DNA from: an uncultured Campylobacter sp.
GTDB taxonomy: Bacteria > Campylobacterota > Campylobacteria > Campylobacterales > Campylobacteraceae
Assembly (NCBI RefSeq): GCF_938030785.1
Contig: NZ_CALHIK010000188.1
Span: forward strand, 1-8,145
DNA: 8,145 bases
Reading direction: 5' to 3'
Shown here: positions 5,974 to 8,145 of the stretch, in pieces
Numbering within the stretch: the stretch's first letter is position 1
Layout of the letters: each line of letters opens with the position of its first letter
Notes under the pieces: model-generated
What the model was told of the DNA's origin: nothing
Databases searched by the model: none
The model's input: only the letters and a program-made list of their open reading frames with translations
Made by a program: the position numbers and the translations under genes

Positions 5974-6630
5974 ATGGAACTATTCGGCGGCGAAAATTTA
6001 ATCAGGCTTCTGGGCGGACTTGGGGTCACGCTGCAAATCGCGCTCATCTCGATCGCGGTTTCGCTCGCTCTAGGCTTGGTGTTTGGAATTTTAATGGCCT
6101 CCGGGCGCAGAGCCTTATACATCCCGCTTAAAATTTGCCTAGAGATCGTGCGCATCATGCCGCCCATCGTTTGGCTATTTATCGTATATTTCGGCGCGAG
6201 CAAGGCATTTGGCATCCACATTTCAAATATCGCAGCTTCGATCATCGTCTTTAGCATCTGGGGCGTTTTTGAGATGATGGATCTGGTGCGCGGCGCCGTA
6301 CTTAGCATCCCTAAGCATCAGTTCGAAAGCGCCGAAGCGCTCGCGTTTAGCAGATCTCAAATTTATCTCTACGTCATCCTGCCGCTTGCGATGAGGCGCC
6401 TAGTGCCCGCAACGATAAATTTATTCAGCAGGATGATAAAAACAACCTCGATTGCCGTGCTAATCGGCGTCATCGAGCTCGTCAAGGTCGGACAGCAGAT
6501 CATCGAAGTAAATGTCTTCCGCAACAATTACGCGCCGCTAATCATCTACGGAGCGATATTTTTCGTATATTTTTTGATCTGCTATCCGATCTCGGTGCTT
6601 TCGAAAAAACTAGAAAATAGGTGGAGCTGA
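5974..6630 (+). CDS. Polar amino acid ABC importer, permease subunit 2
   Basis: 218 residues with about five membrane helices, the partner of permease 1. GGLGVTLQIALISIAVSLALG (14-34) opens the transmembrane domain as usual, and EIVRIMPPIVWLFIVYFG (57-74) corresponds to the RNTPLL region of permease 1 but is diverged (RIMPPI). The EAA loop is at 118-137 (ESAEALAFSRSQIYLYVILP); its normally conserved glycine is Ala (A124). The ribosome binding site GAGGGG (5962-5967) lies inside the end of the previous gene, and the last base of the TGA is the first base of the next gene's ATG, so translation is tightly coupled. The two different permeases point to a heterodimeric channel. Subunit assignment is firm; substrate is not visible here. 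Confidence 0.92.
   Translation: MELFGGENLIRLLGGLGVTLQIALISIAVSLALGLVFGILMASGRRALYIPLKICLEIVRIMPPIVWLFIVYFGASKAFGIHISNIAASIIVFSIWGVFEMMDLVRGAVLSIPKHQFESAEALAFSRSQIYLYVILPLAMRRLVPATINLFSRMIKTTSIAVLIGVIELVKVGQQIIEVNVFRNNYAPLIIYGAIFFVYFLICYPISVLSKKLENRWS
6619..6626 (+). promoter_or_regulatory. Ribosome binding site that decides the ATPase start
   Basis: AGGTGGAG sits just before the TGATG junction. The in-frame GTG at 6621 lies inside this site and has no site of its own, so ATG 6630 is chosen, giving MEILKIDKVNKFYG as expected for the family. The spacer is short, about three bases from GGAG. Confidence 0.55.
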
Positions 6631-7367
6631 TGGAAATTTTAAAAATCGATAAAGTCAATAAATTTTACGGCGAGCTGCACGCGCTAAAGGACGTCAGCCT
6701 TAGCGTCGCGCAGGGCGAGGTCGTGGTGGTCCTGGGTCCTAGCGGCTGCGGCAAAAGCACCCTACTTCGCACGATCAACGGGCTAGAGCCGGTACAAAGC
6801 GGAAATTTTATAATCGAGGGTGAGCGGATCGATCAAAATTTCACAGACTGGCGCAGGATCAGACAAAAGATCGGTATGGTCTTTCAAAGCTATGAGCTTT
6901 TCGATCATCTAAGCGTGCTGCATAACATAATCCTGGGCCCGATGAAGGTACAAAACGTCCCGAAAGAGGAAGCGATAGCTTTAGCTCGCGAATGGCTAAA
7001 GATCGTAGGTCTTGCGGATAAGGAGAACTCCTATCCCAAAGAACTTAGCGGCGGGCAGAAGCAACGTATCGCGATCGTGCGAAGCCTTGTGATGAAGCCA
7101 AAGATCATGCTTTTTGACGAGGTTACCGCGGCACTTGATCCCGAGATCGTGCGCGAGGTGCTAGACGTAATGCTAAATCTTGCCAAAGAGGGGCAGACGA
7201 TGCTAATCGTAACGCACGAGATGGGCTTTGCGCGCGCCGTAGCCGATCGCATAGTTTTTATGGACGAGGGAAGTATCGTAGAGATTAGCGAACCGGAGGC
7301 GTTCTTCACCGCTCCGAAGAGCGAGCGAGCGAAGAAATTTCTAAATATGTTTGAATTTAAAAAATAA
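6630..7367 (+). CDS. Polar amino acid ABC importer, ATP-binding subunit
   Basis: 245 residues, the standard length of GlnQ/HisP-type ATPases, acting on the cytoplasmic face to drive import. All nucleotide-binding motifs are present: Walker A GPSGCGKST (36-44), Q-loop Q86 (VFQSYELF), signature LSGGQKQR (139-146), Walker B IMLFDE (159-164), D-loop AALD (167-170) and switch H196 (VTHEMGFA). After Walker B the sequence is DEVTAALDPE instead of the common DEPTSALDPE, a mild family variant that leaves the catalytic Glu in place. No extra C-terminal regulatory domain is present. It overlaps the second permease by one base and is followed 20 bases later by the binding lipoprotein. It is probably the PaqQ-like subunit, but that name is from memory of the C. 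jejuni order. Confidence 0.95.
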   Translation: MEILKIDKVNKFYGELHALKDVSLSVAQGEVVVVLGPSGCGKSTLLRTINGLEPVQSGNFIIEGERIDQNFTDWRRIRQKIGMVFQSYELFDHLSVLHNIILGPMKVQNVPKEEAIALAREWLKIVGLADKENSYPKELSGGQKQRIAIVRSLVMKPKIMLFDEVTAALDPEIVREVLDVMLNLAKEGQTMLIVTHEMGFARAVADRIVFMDEGSIVEISEPEAFFTAPKSERAKKFLNMFEFKK

Positions 7368-7387
7368 ATTTTAATAAAGGAGAAAAG

Positions 7388-8145
7388 ATGAAAAAAACGC
7401 TAAGCACGCTTTTTATCTTAGTTGCGTTATTTTTCGCAGGTTGCAACGACGAGGGCAAAGGCTCCTCAAATTCCGCGCAAGGTTCCGCCGCGCCGCAAAG
7501 CTATATAGACGGAGTTAAAAAGCGTGGTGTAGTAAGGATCGCCGTTTTCGGCGATAAGCCGCCGTTTGGCTACATTGACGAGACGGGCAAAAACGCGGGA
7601 TATGACGTGTATTTTGCAAAACGCATCGCAAAGGAGCTTTTGGGCGATGAGAGCAAGGTACAGTTCGTGCTCGTAGAGGCCGCCAATCGCGCGGAATTTT
7701 TGGCGTCTGATAAGGTCGATATTACGCTTGCAAATTTCACCGTCACGCCGGAGCGCAAAGAGGTCGTGGATTTCGCGCTGCCGTATATGAAGGTAGCTCT
7801 AGGCGTCGCGAGCCCGAATGGCGATATCACCGACGTTTCGCAGCTTAAGGACAAAACGCTTTTAATCAACAAAGGCACGACCGCGGATCTGTATTTTACG
7901 AAAAACCATCCCGAGATTAAGCTTTTAAAATTTGACCAAAATACCGAGACTTTCGGTGCGATGCTGGACGGCAGAGGCGATGCGATCGCGCATGATAATA
8001 CGCTTTTGTTCGCGTGGACGAAGTCAAATCCTGGCTTTAAGGTAGGCATCCGCTCGCTCGGCGATCAGGACGTCATAGCACCTGCGGTCAAAAAGGGCAA
8101 CGACGAGCTTCGCAAATGGCTTGACGATCTAATCGTAAAGCTCGC
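7388..8145 (+). CDS. cjaA: CjaA-like amino acid (cysteine) binding lipoprotein, 3' end cut by the window
   Basis: 252 codons are visible from ATG 7388, preceded by AAGGAG at 7377-7382; about 25-30 residues should remain beyond the edge. MKKTLSTLFILVALFFAGC is a lipoprotein signal with Cys19 as the lipidated residue (lipobox FAGC, with Phe rather than Leu at -3). A Ser/Gly/Ala-rich linker leads to a type II periplasmic binding fold of SBP family 3: GVVRIAVFGDKPPFGYIDE, NAGYDVYFAKRIAKELLGD, KVDITLANFTVTPER, and the second-domain segments KDKTLLINKGTTADLYF and GDAIAHDNTLLFAW. These match closely, from memory, Campylobacter CjaA (Cj0982c), an immunogenic lipoprotein whose crystal structure bound cysteine. 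It should capture the amino acid and deliver it to the two permeases upstream. Cysteine is the best guess, with other polar amino acids possible. Confidence 0.9.
   Translation, partial: MKKTLSTLFILVALFFAGCNDEGKGSSNSAQGSAAPQSYIDGVKKRGVVRIAVFGDKPPFGYIDETGKNAGYDVYFAKRIAKELLGDESKVQFVLVEAANRAEFLASDKVDITLANFTVTPERKEVVDFALPYMKVALGVASPNGDITDVSQLKDKTLLINKGTTADLYFTKNHPEIKLLKFDQNTETFGAMLDGRGDAIAHDNTLLFAWTKSNPGFKVGIRSLGDQDVIAPAVKKGNDELRKWLDDLIVKL

Noticed and set aside
7570..8049. A 159-codon open frame on the minus strand
   Set aside because: It lies wholly antisense to the CjaA-like gene, is Ser-rich without domain features and has no start signals.

Overview
The window reads as ordinary chromosomal DNA from a Campylobacter-type epsilonproteobacterium. 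Three things point there. A pseudouridine synthase gene lies divergent from purB, an arrangement I recall from C. jejuni (Cj0022c/Cj0023). The last gene is a close match, from memory, to the Campylobacter lipoprotein CjaA. The non-coding DNA is full of AAATTTT/TTTAAAATTT strings with TATAAT-like -10 boxes and no clear -35 boxes. The genes are visibly richer in G+C than those of C. jejuni, so one of the higher-GC species (C. gracilis, showae, rectus or curvus type) is a reasonable guess. The species cannot be fixed from this window.

Layout: (1) 1-353, minus strand: N-terminal part of an RluA-family rRNA pseudouridine synthase, cut by the window edge just before its catalytic aspartate. (2) 424-1755, plus: purB, adenylosuccinate lyase, transcribed divergently across a 70-base gap with opposed -10 boxes. 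(3) 1756-2599: about 840 bases without a recognisable gene, holding a hairpin after purB, several short palindromes and, at its right end, a terminator for the next gene. (4) 2600-3232, minus: a small secreted outer-membrane beta-barrel protein. (5) 3233-3681: a divergent control region with promoters for both flanking genes, a GTTACC-GAT-GGTAAC dyad and five copies of an 11-base AT-rich string. (6) 3682-5154, plus: an SLC13/DASS sodium-coupled anion (probably dicarboxylate) symporter, ending in a strong terminator. (7) 5318-8145, plus: a four-gene polar amino acid ABC importer operon of permease, permease, ATPase and CjaA-like binding lipoprotein. The last gene runs off the window about 25-30 codons before its expected end.

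Functionally this is housekeeping and nutrient uptake: purine synthesis, rRNA modification, an outer-membrane protein, carboxylate import and amino acid (probably cysteine) import. I found no mobile element, CRISPR array, tRNA, rRNA or defence system, and no convincing new system. The points most worth a second look are the linkage of cjaA to a complete transporter, the long empty stretch after purB, and the dyad upstream of the symporter.
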